Positions 10,051 through 23,283 are shown, counted from the stretch's first letter. The stretch is DNA of 64,000 bases from Paramacrobiotus metropolitanus (GCF_019649055.1 NW_026570299.1:1-64000), one strand, 5' to 3'. Translations and numbers: made by a program. The notes: generated by a model from the sequence alone, not told the origin.

Positions 10051-12699
10051 TTTTTCCTAATAAGTTATTAACTAGAAATCATAATCTTCCTTTCCAATAT
10101 ACAGATGTTAATCTTAATACACAGGATTGGTAGTAGACTGTGCTGCTGCACTCTCATTGAAAAAGCAAAGCCAACAAAACATTATGTTTTTCAAATAATA
10201 TTGTTAAATGAAAAATAAATGTAAAATTACTCTGTGCCCATATAAGCCATTCTTGCAATGATGCTGAGTATTATTAATATGTTTTTATTAATATGTTTTG
10301 TTAATATGAACAACAACTGACAATTAATTTACGGTTTATTTTGCGTTTGCAGGAAGGGAAGCGCACAGCTGAGTTCTGGGCTCCTTCAGGTTTACTTAAT
10401 TTTTTCTATCGCACCACGTAATACAACTTCTTCAAGAAAATTACTTAAATTTATCTTCAAAAATGTTTTCTGTGTTTAAAAAGTGCATATCTGGTGAAAT
10501 TTAAAAGTACAGGCATCAAAAAGAGCCTTTAGAAGTCGATCACCATATATATGACGCGCGTTTGTATGCCCTATTAAAAGTTTTTGTGTCAATGATAGTT
10601 TTTTCAGCACTTTTTTTCGTACGTTTGGTGACACGGGATACGTGCGATTCACAATACCCCTTAAATCGTTACGTTTTTATCCTGTAAGACACAAATTTGT
10701 CCGTTAACCGCCGTTTTTATTCTTTCCGGGCATTTTTTGTCCTAGTACAAATATGTACTTTTTAACCGGGAAAATAGTGACCATAAAATTATTATTAATT
10801 TTTTTGTTTAATTAAACGAATGCCGTAAATTGCGTATGTTTCTCACGTTGTTCAGGATGCAGTCACTAGTATGTAGTACCTAATAGCATTAATTTTATGT
10901 GAGTGATGACATACTGGAAAAGACATTAATAGCTGCACCGTAATTATTCGACGGTGATAATCATTACATTCAGTAAATCTGGAAATACCTATATAGTCTC
11001 AGGTAATATGGTCTGCTTGTGATCCTCAGTCTTAAAGTACGAAAATCAGTACTGCTTGCGGGTAAAGGGTTTTGTTAATTACTCGAACAAAGTTAATGAC
11101 CATTCAGTTCACAACCAAGTGCGATTGTCCTGCTTGTTTTGGGCAACAGTGTTCAGTCGATAAAAATTAACGTGTTGATTATATTTGCCAATGGGATCCA
11201 TTTAATCCTTTTTAATGCTATTAGCCGATCTGCAAAATTCTAATAATTCAAACTATAGCTGCTCTTCTCACAAGTCAGCAAAGAAGTGTGCACTGGTATA
11301 AGATAATATTTGGTCACACCGTCAATACAAAACCACAGAAATACTGCATTTTCTAACAGTTGCTTTGAATCAACTACTGTAGAATTAGATGCCGGATAGG
11401 TATATTCCGAAATTGGCGAAATATAAGTATAAACACCGGTCGCATCAGCAATAAAATTTAATAGTCCAGTGCGGTGCATGCGAAGAGTGTGTTCGTCTGA
11501 CATTTCACGTTTGGACTTGTAATATCACAGACTAATTTTGCTGCTACAGAGTAGACTCAGTACAGAGTGACTGTACAGAGTGAAAGAGTCCTGCATGTTG
11601 ATACTGCCGTTGCGAATTCACTCCATGTGAAACACTGATAACACAAGTTTTTTTCGTTATTCTGACTTCAACCGTGACGGAATGTGCTACAGAGTACAGT
11701 AGATGATGCAGACTGCAGACTGTACAATGTGCGCATTATCAATGCGCGTAATAAGTACGCACTACGCGTACATGCATGTACACTATGGCGATTTATGGCG
11801 GCGTTATAATTATTTCAAGTAGGCATGCGTATGCATTCACGATCATATCCTTTTACACAATTAATTATAATTACGGTCTTGTTAGCTTGGCACACGCGGT
11901 GCGCTGACTGACCACACTCTGCTAGTCGTGTTGGGCAAGCAATCGCATTTGGTGCATTCTGACGAAGTCGATTTTCTACCGGTTATTTATTTCATCCAAA
12001 TAATTAAACAAGATGTAACTTCACAGAGTGCTTGAAACTTTTAAAAAAAGATGAACCGTTTTCTTGCTGTTTTTGCGTCGTAAAGAATTCAGTGACGAAA
12101 GTGCTTTAGCTACGCCACGTCTAGCCATGTAACAAAACCTAATAAGACATATATAATTATAAAAAGAATTTTCACAGTTAACATGTACAAGCACAACAAC
12201 CAAGTGGGCGAAGAAAGCAAAATGAATGTAAACGATTGTTATTAATTTTATGATCACTGTTCACGCGCGCGCATTACGCGATGTATTCGCGCGAATTCCA
12301 CTTGAATTGCTATTTTCGACATATTCTTCTTATCGACGACAATTTTCGTGTATTGACGATAAATTTGTCGTACACAGCACAGATAATTGTACTGATCAAG
12401 ATAAAAAAGTATTTTGTGTACGTTAGCATGTCCTCATCGGACGTGACTTTTGTGAACCGATATGCAAAAGTCTATAACACATCAGTTTTTTCGTGACTCA
12501 CTCAGCCAGAACGCATAAGTATGTCTGATAACACAGAAACTATTAATAGGGATGGTATCCACGCTTAATATTTTTTAACTGCAAATCTTAATTAACACTT
12601 ATAAACAGCACCATATTCGTAAATTATTTCCAAATAAAGGAACGATTAACTTAGGTGATATAGTTGTATAATTCGACTCAATACAAAAAATAATGCTCA
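10051..12699. other. Spacer between unit A1 and the next remnant
   Basis: AT-rich. The longest open frame (11240-11503 minus, 87 codons) has no recognisable motif or splice context. No repeats of note. No gene called. Confidence 0.45.
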
Positions 12700-13370
12700 A
12701 CTGAATGTACTTCCGGTACATGGCAAGACCGACCAGACGTACGGGCGGGCGTCCAGGGCACCAGCGCACTGATGGTCTGCACATCAACCGGCAGATCGAT
12801 GTTCATGATGCTGACGTTGCTGCGCGGGGTCTGGTACCGGTATCTGATGTCCATGTCGTGCTACGGTCGGCGGAGAATTCAATCAGCATCTTTACAGGGT
12901 TCTCCGGGTTGTGAATGTCCACTTCCTTGGTGTCGGTATTCCCGAAATATCTGAATTTCACCTGGTGCTCCAATTTGGACTGAACGTTGCGGTCGAAGCA
13001 AGGCACCTAATAAATCATAAGCATTACATTAAAATGTACGCGAACCGCATTGCTTAATCAAGAACCTCAACACACCTCTTTGTATTCAATGTCGAACTTC
13101 GGAGGAGATCGCTTTACCCGATGGCAAAGTCAACGCATTCCTTGCTGAAGAAAGCGCCGCGCTGACGGTCTTCCTTGCATTTCTTGTAAATGGATTTGAA
13201 GGGGCCTTCGCCTTTGCGGACTTCGTGGGCGATCTCCATGGGCACCGGGATGCCGTTCTCATCGTAAAGGTCATACCTCTTCACCTCCGCTTCCGTCTGT
13301 TCAATTCCTTGGTGTTCTGGAAACGCAGACGGAGTTTGATGCACTTCTCACTGCCGCATCACCCCAGGAT
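12700..13370 (-). pseudogene. Frameshifted remnant of an unidentified protein gene
   Basis: On the minus strand, three stretches look like real protein but sit in different frames. 13344-13114 contains DLYDENGIPVPMEIAHEV and KECVDF. 13120-12930 contains PPKFDIEYKE, a possible GAG|GTGTGT intron, then FRYFGNTDTKEVDIHNPE. 12860-12720 contains MDIRYRYQTP and NVSIMNIDLPVDVQTI. The composition (GC-rich, few rare residues) differs from the surrounding AT-rich DNA. Joining the pieces needs at least two indels, so it is probably dead or a degenerate 3' end. The family is not recognised; the strand-rich second half suggests an extracellular beta-sandwich, but that is a guess. Confidence 0.5.
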
Positions 13371-13499
13371 AACCTTTACAGCATACGCAAACATCGACTG
13401 CTTAAATTTATTAAAATTTTCAATTTTGGATTCTGAATTTTTTTATTGTTAGTTTTGCTAGGTACTTCAGCAACTTGCAATAGTTTACACGGTAATTAC

Positions 13500-14800
13500 T
13501 GGGATTTTTAAATGTTTATGCTAGAATGAGTGCTGGCGTCGACAGCGGTGCGAAATGGCAACGGGCAGAACCGAACACCGCCGTGGTCCGGAGGTGCCCA
13601 TAACCTCACGAACCGGCCTTGGACATGGCCCGCCGTGGGAAGGGCGCGCCGCCGTGGCCTTGACCGCGCAGCACGCCAGCCAGATAAGCAATGCAAAAAA
13701 GCGTAATTGATAAATCGACTTGATACCGTCGGTCAGCGTGAACGCGACCATACCTCTCGCAGATGCAGACGCCGGAAAAGCATCAGCACTGGAGCATGGC
13801 GAGATAAGACTGCCTGATTCACCACGCAACAGTCTGTCTTGCGGTTAATGCCGTGTTGGTGCATACCAAAACGTTCTTTATCTACAGAATTCAATACCAT
13901 TTTCATCCAATCTGGCTCACAAAAATCGTAAAGATCTTTTTCCAGTGCCATATTTTCATTTTTGTGCATCACCCGTTTGTAACGACTAATGTATACGGAT
14001 GTATCTGCTTCCGATATTTATTTGACATTATGAGCTCACGGATTTATGGATTATTATGTACTGCACCATGTCAGTTTCTGGCGAATACATTTCTTATAAT
14101 ATTTTCTGGATTTCAAATATGTTGTGTAATATGGAATATCATGGAGAAATATGTTGCGAATTCTTGGACGATCATTCTTGCTTCGCATGATGGATGCGCC
14201 CATACTATCGCAAAACTGCTTGTACGTATGTGCAGTTAATATAATGAAATGACAACAAAGTAATTATCTGCCTATTTAATAAGTTAGCATTAATATGCCA
14301 AAACTCATTGAACAATTGTTAGTGTTAGATTAGGGATACTTGGATTAAAATTCAAACTTCCGGCCTGATTGTACTCCCTGCAGTACAATTTACATTGCAC
14401 TCGTATTACATAGTCATACACTCGTACATACTACGATTCCTAGCATTACGTTTATGCAGTACGGGATCGTGTTCCTTTCATTTTATGTGTGTCGTGTACA
14501 AAACAAAAAAGATAATATCAAACGAAGTATTGAATTATCTGAGAAGGTGGTTTGGTGTTCATCCGATCTTGCAGAATTGCTCGTACATTTGCATACGCTG
14601 ATACGCATAATATATTTATATAAAGCATATTAATTTTTCCATTGTGACCTGGATAATCTACCTGTATTGCTCTGGAGATTTCAATTGTACTTCGTACGAA
14701 ACATAGAGCAGCTGCGTAAATCCAGTAAATAACCCGTATAACGTTGTAATAAAACCGGAAGATAATCATTATCAGATAGCCACATAAATTAACTTAATTA
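13500..14800 (-). other. Duplicated leader segment with decayed minus-strand ORFs (copy 1)
   Basis: Homologous to about 23960-25600. Minus-strand peptides are partly alike in the two copies: DFCEPDW versus DFGEPDW near 13915 and 24390, and VRAILQDRMNTKP versus VRAILQDRMKTKP near 14570 and 25340. Both copies differ by indels and mostly amino-acid-changing substitutions, so I see no purifying selection and call no gene. It could be the relic of a minus-strand gene present before the duplication. Confidence 0.4.
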
Positions 14801-16026
14801 TTAACGCAAACCACATCAATTATAAAGCTGTTAAATTGCGTCCCACCATTATTGAATATCCCGAATTAATTATTCTCGCTGCCAAAAGGAACATTTTATT
14901 ACGATTTTTTCAGTGCTCGGGTTTGCAAATTTTTATGCAGGCTTAGTATCCAACAAAATTAACTAATTTTACGCAGAAAGCTGCTTTCATAATATTCTGC
15001 AGAAAACAGATATAGTTATTCGAAATTGTTTATTAACGTTTTATCGATTTTACCAGAACGTAGCTATTGAAGTTGCTCGCAAAATATTGCATGTGCCATG
15101 TATGTATAGTGTACAGTTTATTTTGCACTCTGCAGCAGTCTCCGCTAGAGCAAAGTACACTTCCCTCTTTTGTGAATAGCCGCGTTACTTGCAAAAAAGT
15201 GGGAGATCGCAATTTTGGTTTAAATTTTTTCTTCATAACTCATCAATTTTTCATGTGCTAATACATCATCTACATTCGTAAATCCGCCAATTTTATGAGG
15301 ATTTAAAATAAGTCTACCAAAGGCAATGCGTTACCGCTAAATACCTACAAATGATAATTAATAACTTTGCTTAATTAGTATTGTTTTTCTATCTTATTGC
15401 TGACCTTAACGAGCTAGCGCTCGTAGAAGCCATCACCTCGCAGATGTCTGGTTTTGTTTTATATATGTCTGGGTTTGATCAGCTCGTACACAGATCATTT
15501 CATGATTTCCCCGAAGTGTCTGGAAAATTTCTGTCTGGAATTGAAGACGGGAGGGAAAGTCTACGTCACGCAGTTATGGGCGGTCGGAGCGCCGTGACGA
15601 TTCGATGTGGGCCGGCACAGGCTCGACTACTGCCACCGCGAATTGGCTGTTGCGCAATACGAACGCCTCCGGTGTTTCCCATTTGCGCAATTTCCTGCGT
15701 TCGGGGCGGGGGCATTCTCCGTCAGCGCGATTAGCGCAGGCAACAGGTATAACCGTACGGCCGCGTGCATTCGAGCGGAGAATTGAAATGGGCAGCCAGT
15801 CATTCCACTCGTTTAACGTCTCCCTGAAATTTTCCAAATTTTACCGTACTCTCTCACCGTTTTTACCGCGATCCTCACACCGACTTTTCCATAGTTACAA
15901 CGTAAGTAGAAAATAGTAAATCATACTAATTTGTATAAAACCATATTATCATCGCTCCAGAGTATCGATTTGCATTAAAGTGAACGGCTGCTCGATCGTA
16001 ATCAACCGCTGTACGTGTGTTTCCAG

Positions 16027-16105
16027 CCAGCGAGTATCAAAGAAACGGTTACCAGCCATCCCCCGTCGTCCTCTTTCAGTTTTCCGAAATTTCCAATTGA
16101 ATTCG
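16027..16105 (+). other. Candidate non-coding first exon of gene A, copy 2
   Basis: Equivalent of 6693-6778, with acceptor TTTCCAG and donor CG|GTGAGTG conserved. Untranslated by the same argument. Confidence 0.35.
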
Positions 16106-17474
16106 GTGAGTGTTGCGCTTTTTTATGTCAAGATTTGGCTGTTTCCTGCAACTGCGGATAGCGATTTGTGTGAATTTTCTTTTAATTTGCGTAGAAGTTT
16201 GTACGATACGTTTGCCTAATTCTGGAAATTAATTCTTCCCGTTTTGCTGTCGCATGCTTCGTATTTTCGCTTTATCCAGCGTACAATAACGTTTGCTATC
16301 ATTTCGACCTTTCGTAAAGTTAGTCTGTGTCTTGCTCGGCGGCATTTAAAACGTGTAATTAAGCTGATTAATCATTAAGGACACGTATTCTTCTCCCAGT
16401 TATACTAGCCTTTAAACACGTCGATTTACTCAGAGGATCATTTGTTAGGTAGCATGGAGGTTTATTTTAATGAATCATGGTACTACTGTATAAAAATAAG
16501 AATTTTTTCAATTAAAAATTTTCGTTTTTTGTCTGGAAAACCGGAGAACTTCGGCGGCAGGGTGATGCAAGCGCAGCGTACGGTTTCTCGTGTTTGGCAG
16601 GGACGTAGTTGCAACGGTTGGCAACGAGTCGGGAAAACGGCGGGCTGCTTTGCGCACGTCGCGCGCCGCGCTACGGGCGCGTGGTGTTGGCGTTGCGCAA
16701 ATGTTGGCAGCGCCACCGGGAGTTACACTAATGTTACCGGGAACGACGTAATTTTAATTAACGCTAGTACTGCACATTCCGTACGTAGTATTGCTTATTA
16801 TATCGTACTGATGCAGGCAGGTTCAGCACAACATACCATGCGCATTCGGTAATACGGATTCATTTATGCACTCGATTAACATATTATTTTCCTCATTAAT
16901 GCATTAATTCTTTAATTTTAAAAATTTCTTAATTCTAAATTTCTGTTTGGAATTGCTGGACATAATTCTGTGGCCTTTGTGGTAGTTTTATGCGCAGAGT
17001 TTGCTTTCATCGTTTCGAGGGGACGTGTGTAAGAAACATGGTATTCGAAATTTTGTCGAGACTTCCTGTCAGTTTTGATGCTTTACATCTTATCTAGAGT
17101 AGCTAGAAAGCAGAAATCAACCGTTTTTTCTTACCAAATGACAGGAAGGCAACAGCAGTTGATTCCGCGTACAAATTTACTGTACTGTATGTACCATGTC
17201 TGCAAGTACCAGGTAAATATGTACCATGTACACATATAAATAATTATTAATACCTGTATTTACCATGTATAAATAAGTACCATGTGCATGTCTGCATTAT
17301 TATTTTATTCAAAAATAACAGAACTTCAAATGCGCACGTAGCAGTTTTCGAAAAGTACGATACGAAATTAACGAACGTCACCATACTCGCGCTACGCTAA
17401 TTGTAAGTAATGTGTATTGTGTACAATACATCGTGTCGCGTTTATAACGCATTGGGGGTTTTTTGGTAGTTGAA

Positions 17475-18920
17475 ATGGCGATCTGTGACTCCGTGGCCTG
17501 CGCATTCGCCTTCCTGTTTGTGGTGATAGCTCCAGCAATGGCAACCGGAACAATTAACGCCGCAATCTGGACGTTCACCGATGTTCACTTCCGAGGAAAC
17601 CAAGGGCCGATTTTCAATGCAGCGGTGACCATGGCGGGCGTCATGGCTTTCCTTGGAGGCGTCGCTAGGGCGCTGGAAGTAAGTATCAGTTTTAATTCTT
17701 ATGCGGTAATCTGCATTTTAATGTCAGCCACTGGGTCGTGGCAACCGCGAGCTAATTAACATGCAACGTATTGAAAACATACTCAGAAAATTGTGAGAAT
17801 AATTTGCGAATGCGGTCGGTAATTGGTAATTATTCCATCATGCAATGAACAGCAGCGAGCTCGTATTTATCGCTAGTACTTACAGGTGAATAGTAAGCTG
17901 GCGAAAGTTTAAAACAGCAGATATGCGTACGGTATGGTAATATTTCAGTATTTGAACGTATGGTATATGCGTATGGTAATTTTTCAGTATTTGAACAATA
18001 ACTACTAGGTAGTACGAATAAGAATAATATTAGTAAGGACTGTACAAAACGAAAGCGTACTGTAACTGGAACGAAATGAGAAATAGCGATTACTGTGTAC
18101 CGTACAAGATTCATACGGTACTTGTATTCGATACGATATTTAAACTAATGAATAATTACGGTACTTGTGCTGGCCTAATTAATACAATAAAAAACAATAA
18201 AAAAAATGTATAATTATTCTTTGAAATCATCGTAACAACACCCCATTGGTATGCTGCAGTTAAACGTTTTGATTCGACATTTCACGTGCAGGCTCAGTTT
18301 CCATGGTGCCAGTTGTACAACGTATTCTATTGCAGCTAATGAAGACCGGATCGCGTCATCTCCTGGCCCGAGCGGGGATCATAACGAAGCCCAGCATGGT
18401 ACATTCGCATTTGCGCTCAGTACAGAGAAACCTTGCACTTGCTCATCTAACCAGCATTGGTAATCTTCTTTAGAAGTACTACTTGGACGAAGGAGAAGCC
18501 TGGCCCGAGACACCGCAAGAGCTGAGGGCCAAAGAGAAGCAGGCCCGCGCGACGTTAACCGAGACCATGGCGTCGTGGTCGCTGACCAAGCCCAACGCGA
18601 ACGCCCAATACCGCTTTCTGATGGCCGCACTGGACTTCATCAACGTCAAAACCCACACCCTGGCGCAGTTGATTGGGAAGAAGACGACGAAGTTGTCGGC
18701 CGAAGTGGAGGTGGTTCGGGTTGCCGTGGCCAAGCTGACGCTCGAGGTGGAGCGCCATGGAGTCTGGCTGGTGAAGATCGCCAAGGACCTCAGCGCCATG
18801 GCAGCCGACACGGCCGGGACGAAGCGGGAAGTGGTCGGACTGAAGCGTGACATCGCGGAGCTGAAGGCTTTGCTGGTCAACCATTTCCACATCGCCGTCC
18901 CCGCGGCCGCGGCCCATTAG
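17475..18920 (+). CDS. Gene A copy 2: two-TM, coiled-coil protein (3 exons, 237 aa)
   Basis: Exons 17475-17678, 18336-18398 and 18474-18920 use the same splice sites and phases as copy 1. Exon 1 keeps the CDSVACAFA start and the FLGG..RALE end but differs at many positions between them (for example NAAIWTFTDVHF against NGTIWKLSEAQY). Exon 3 differs from copy 1 by only two bases, both amino-acid changing (Met to Val, Met to Ile). This contrast within one gene indicates recent gene conversion of the 3' part. Hydrophobic segments and coiled coil as in copy 1. Function unknown. Both copies are open and splice-competent, so both may be active. Confidence 0.65.
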
Positions 18921-19543
18921 GGAAATGTCCCTGTTGATTTTGCTGCCCAGTATTTGTCTTTGTATGTAATTATAGTTTATGGGCGCAGTTATTTTGGCGT
19001 TTCCTCGCCAGGTTTCTTCTGTTAACCGGGTCAAGCGCCCGTATTTTTTGTCGCCAGCTTCCTTCTGTGTCGGGTCAAGAGCCCGTTTTTTTGTTGTTAA
19101 TGATTTGCCCAAGCGGCTCTGCTGCACGCTGTTGAAAGGGGCCTGCTCGAAAGCGGAAAAAAACGCGGTTTTGCCAGTCGGTTTTCGTTTCCGTGTAAGA
19201 ACTTGAATCAGGGCAATAGCTAGTGTTCGTGACTTATTGTTTCTGAAAAGTTATTAACTAGGAGTTGTAATCCTCCTTCCCAATAAAATAAGCAGATGTT
19301 ATGAACAAAGTTATTTTGACAAATTTGTAAAGTTAATCATAATTTTAGCAGTTTTTCGTAGGTAGTCGAAAGGTGTCGCGTTCGTAACGGGAATTAATGC
19401 ATAAAATAAGTTAGATTAGGAAACTGGGAATCATGCGTGGCTATTATTAAAGGAAGACTTTGTAGTTACAACTTACATACATAAAAAAGCGTAATGACTT
19501 ATTTCGCAGTGGCTTTTTCTCGTTTTAGTGGTCAGAAATAATT

Positions 19544-19858
19544 CTAAAACTGCCGATATGTAAATCTTTTTGTATGAAGTACAGATACGTAATGTATGCA
19601 GTAATCCACCAGTCTGTTGAGCGTCATTGTATCTCTCGTGTTCAGTAACTTCCCTTCTTCCGGAAGCAGTTCTCTAAATACTGTGTCCAAATGCCGTGTG
19701 TTATTACATAAGTACTCAGCGAGTAGCGACTCATCAGGCACCATCGTTAACGGTTGTTGATACGCAAAGGGTGTCCTAATTGCCAGCAGCGCTACAACGA
19801 AGCAAGGTAACTGTATGCCAATTATCTTTGACAGTCGGTGAGTGCTCTTGTGGCCCAT
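19544..19858 (-). CDS. Small secreted-protein ORF upstream of the cyclase (104 aa)
   Basis: A single open frame on the minus strand. Residues ~9-30 form a hydrophobic stretch (SKIIGIQLPCFVVALLAI) after a basic start, fitting a signal peptide. The mature part is acidic to neutral, has two cysteines (EYLCNN and VDYC) and an N-glycosylation site (NNT). No family recognised; size and composition fit a secreted peptide or hormone-like product. The homologous stretch in block II (30830-31228) keeps the start and signal peptide but is frameshifted after PLTMV. It lies head-to-head with the cyclase gene. It could be chance, as it is one unspliced ORF. Confidence 0.4.
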   Translation of the reverse strand: MGHKSTHRLSKIIGIQLPCFVVALLAIRTPFAYQQPLTMVPDESLLAEYLCNNTRHLDTVFRELLPEEGKLLNTRDTMTLNRLVDYCIHYVSVLHTKRFTYRQF

Positions 19859-21366
19859 TATTTTGGTAGGCTGCGTGGCATTACATAAACGGACATGCCA
19901 TATTTGTTCCAGTAGCTCCGAAGCGCATCACCTGAATGGAAATGATAAACCAGTGCGATTGTCGATGCAAAAGGACACCTTCCTGTGTCAGAGCTTTGAG
20001 CATTCAGCGCGGCGAGTTATCATTAAACACGTTATCCGACCTTGACGCGTTTGTCACCCTATACACCGGAAAATCTCGTCAGCTTTCTCCTCGTAGGTAT
20101 CAGTACAATTCCATCGGCGTACTGTGTGACACGTCCAATGATTACCTTTCTCTGTTTCTTCCTCTGTGCTATGATCTCAAAGATAAGCCAACACTGCCCA
20201 TGAACAACATAAACGCGTCGCATTACTTGGTCAACTCCAACGATAAGAGGAATCTGTCCGATTACCTGGGACAGCTTCGCCTGGTAACGAGAGGTACGAG
20301 TTATGTACGCTTTTAACCAAATCTTCAGGGTGCATGTTAATTTAACAGTTTTTTGTTCTGGACAAAAAACATAAGATAGGAACGGTAACAGTGTAACAGC
20401 GGTTGATTTCAAACGGATCTTGGCTACTGCTTGCAGTGATTTTCATTGTCGCTGAGAGCAGACGCTTCCGCCAAATTATGGTGCGTTGATGGTTTGTACG
20501 TTGTACTACAAATACATATAGCTCTCGAAAATAAAGAATTGGATGATGCTCGACTGCAGAGTGATAGCGACATATATAAGCGATAGTCTACGATCAGCAG
20601 CGACCGAATATCTACAAACGTATTTCAGCTGAAAAAGTTTGTTGCCTAATTTACAGTTAATGGCGACGGAGAAGAACATGACAAATGGCGAATATGTAAA
20701 TATTTTAGGTCCTAGCAGTCCCTGTCAGCGCTGTATCGCTTTTATGATTGCAATACTCCTACTGATGTACAGGTTTATTTCGCCCTTGAAGTGTATCGGA
20801 GCCCGACATTCTTCGGCAACAGCTCGTGGAATACCGGCAACGACACTGATGGACGAGACGAGGTAATCCTCCCAACTTGTCGCAGTCAAAAGTAAACGTA
20901 ATAGACAAAAATACGTATAATATGAAATACGGATAGTACTAAATCCCAAAATTAAAAAACAAGATCTGCTTATCATTAGTGAGCCAAGGATGCAGATATT
21001 TAACGATAAAATTTGCTAAGATTCTGTGTAGATTTAATGGGAACAGAAGGCCAAAGAAGCCTACAAGTCCATGTTTATCCTATCACTACGAGATCACGCC
21101 AGCGACAAAATTACGCAGCAGCTTCTTGGCAATATTAACAGTAGCGAACCTTAAACACTGAACGGCTTACCATCAAACCAACGGGAAATTGTTAGTAACC
21201 GTCAAACCGAACTGTTATCTGTTACTGTGGTACGGTCACTGCTGTGCATACTAGCAATTATTTTATGTGTAGGCTAACCCTTTTGCATTGGGATTCTACG
21301 AGGCGCTTATGATTTACGGCCAAGTATGAATCTGCTTTTACTGCGTGATTATGTTGGATAAGTACT

Positions 21367-21508
21367 TCGCTTTTTCTCATATTCCGGTCACTTTTAGGGA
21401 CAGATTGCTGCAAATGAGATAGCCGCTCACTTCCTGAGCATGCGTACAACCGGGTGACCGAAATATGAAACCATACACTCAAAGTGACCGGAATATGAGA
21501 AAAAGCGA
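21367..21508. mobile_element. 142 bp MITE in a pseudogene intron
   Basis: The 28-bp ends TCGCTTTTTCTC... and ...GAGAAAAAGCGA are perfect inverted repeats. The element is flanked by AGTACT on both sides (21361-21366 and 21509-21514). The matching intron of the intact cyclase has AGTACT once and no element, so this is a clean insertion after the duplication. No coding capacity. Confidence 0.9.
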
Positions 21509-23046
21509 AGTACTGACTGTTGAAGCGTACAGGAGTTAAATGAGACCTACGCCAGGGGGGGGGGGCAGTTTATCAGCAGGCGAACAGATATCCCATAAAA
21601 TGTGGAGCCATACCTTTAATCTGGAGGGGAAACGTATTGTGATGAATGCCAGCGGCGACCGGGAATCGGATTATTCGATTGCGCAGATGGATTACAGTAC
21701 TGGTCAATTCCAGGTTAGCAATGCATCTGTGTAAGGTCAATGCATCTGTGTATCCGTACGGTTCGCCGGATCCCGCTCGCTTACCTATGGAACCATTCGG
21801 TACGCTTCTATGTTGCATAAACTGCCTCATTGCAATAATGAACCAAAACTGAAATTGCGATTATAGAGCAATGCAGCAGCTACCTGCCATTAACCCTTAT
21901 AGTTCTCCTTGCACTAATCAACGTACGCTATACGGGCTGCATTAAGTACTTAAAAATTTTAAAATTAACATCAACGATGGCGATGATTGTGAGTTATGCG
22001 TATTGTAGCAATTGTGGCACAAGTGGCGAAAGGTACCGACACGCCGCTGCGTCCTCACGTCTCCGGCGATGCCTGCCCACCGGAACTGCGCAGTATCATG
22101 GAGCACTCGTGGAGTGATGCACCGGAGTCGCGTCCCACCTTGAAAGACATTAAAGGCCAGCTGAAGAAAATCCCCGGCGCTGAGCAAAGCAATCTCATGG
22201 ACAGACAATCTGATGAAGCGTATGGAAGCATACGCCACGGATCTGGAAGGTCTTGTCATGCTGCGTACGGAGAAGGTCTATCAGGAAAAGCAGAAGTCGG
22301 AAAATGTCCTGTTCGAGGTGGTTCCACGGTATGAGTTGCGGTACCAAACATCGTAACGGCAGGTCTGTAATCGAGAATGTGTTCTGGATTAGATCGGTGG
22401 CGAACCGCTTGAAGCAAGGAGAAACCGTGGAACCAGAAGCGTACGACGAGTGCTGCATTTATTTCAACGACATTTTCGCATTCACCACGCTGTCGGCGTC
22501 TAGCACGCCGTTGCAAGTGCTTGATCTGTTGAATGACCTTTGCAGTGAGTACACGCTTGCAGTGCATGGCATGTTAAGCTTTTAACTTAACCGAGGCACT
22601 TCAGTTTTGTTTAATTTTAATTTTATTAATGCGCTCAATGTTTTAGCACTGTTCGGCGGCGTTCTGGATGGTTTCGATGTGTATAAAGTGGAAACGATTG
22701 GCGATGCATAGCGCATATATGGTAAACAGCACAGCCTGATATAGTTGTTTGTATAATTTGCAGACACTAATGACCGTTGGTGATTTGCCCAATTTAACAG
22801 GTGGTCAGTGGCTGCCCATCCGCAAGGTATCTGCACGCTCGCGAAATCGCTCGCACCTCCCTGATGCTGATGGAAGGGATCAAACTTTAGATCCGCCATC
22901 GTCCCACGAAGCAACTGAAACTGCGTATTGGGAATCACTCCGGACCCGCTGTCACTGGAGTCGTGGGACTGCAGATGCCACGTTACTGCTTGTAAGCATG
23001 CCGTCAATATCTTGTAAAACGTACGTAGGTGTATTTTCTAGGAAAA

Positions 23047-23283
23047 TGTAACCAACTACCAGAACATCACCCATGACTACTTGTTCAGCATTTTGGGCTT
23101 CGAGACTCTAGAACCCAATGGACCGGAAGCTACCCGCCTGCTTACGGAAGTGGGTGGGAGGGTACGGCAAGAAACCGGCGAGGCACGAGCATCGGAATAA
23201 CTACGCCACCGTATCAGCATAGAAATCCAGCGCTGGAACGCGTTCAGGGAACAACTCCATCCGGAGCAAATTGAAATTTAAAT
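23047..23283 (+). pseudogene. Retroelement C-terminal fragment inside the cyclase pseudogene
   Basis: One frame reads DYLFSILGFETLEPNGPEAT, then VGGRVRQETGEARASE, a TAA, then LRHRISIEIQRWNA and a final stop. The pattern (aromatic start, ETL..GPE, GR...TGE.R, RIS.E.QR.NA) is the same as the C-terminus of the retroelement ORF at 47879-48550 (ETFGTFG, GRKIRDVTGEPRS, QRLSLAV..GNA). So this is a short, dead, 5'-truncated copy of the same family, in sense orientation within the interval between exons 21 and 22. Confidence 0.65.

Noticed and set aside
12880-12935. A 35-nt intron (CCT|GTAAAG ... GTAG) that would join two frames of the 12.7 kb remnant
   Set aside because: Too short for a spliceosomal intron compared with the 60-75 nt minimum seen in the other genes here. 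An indel is simpler.
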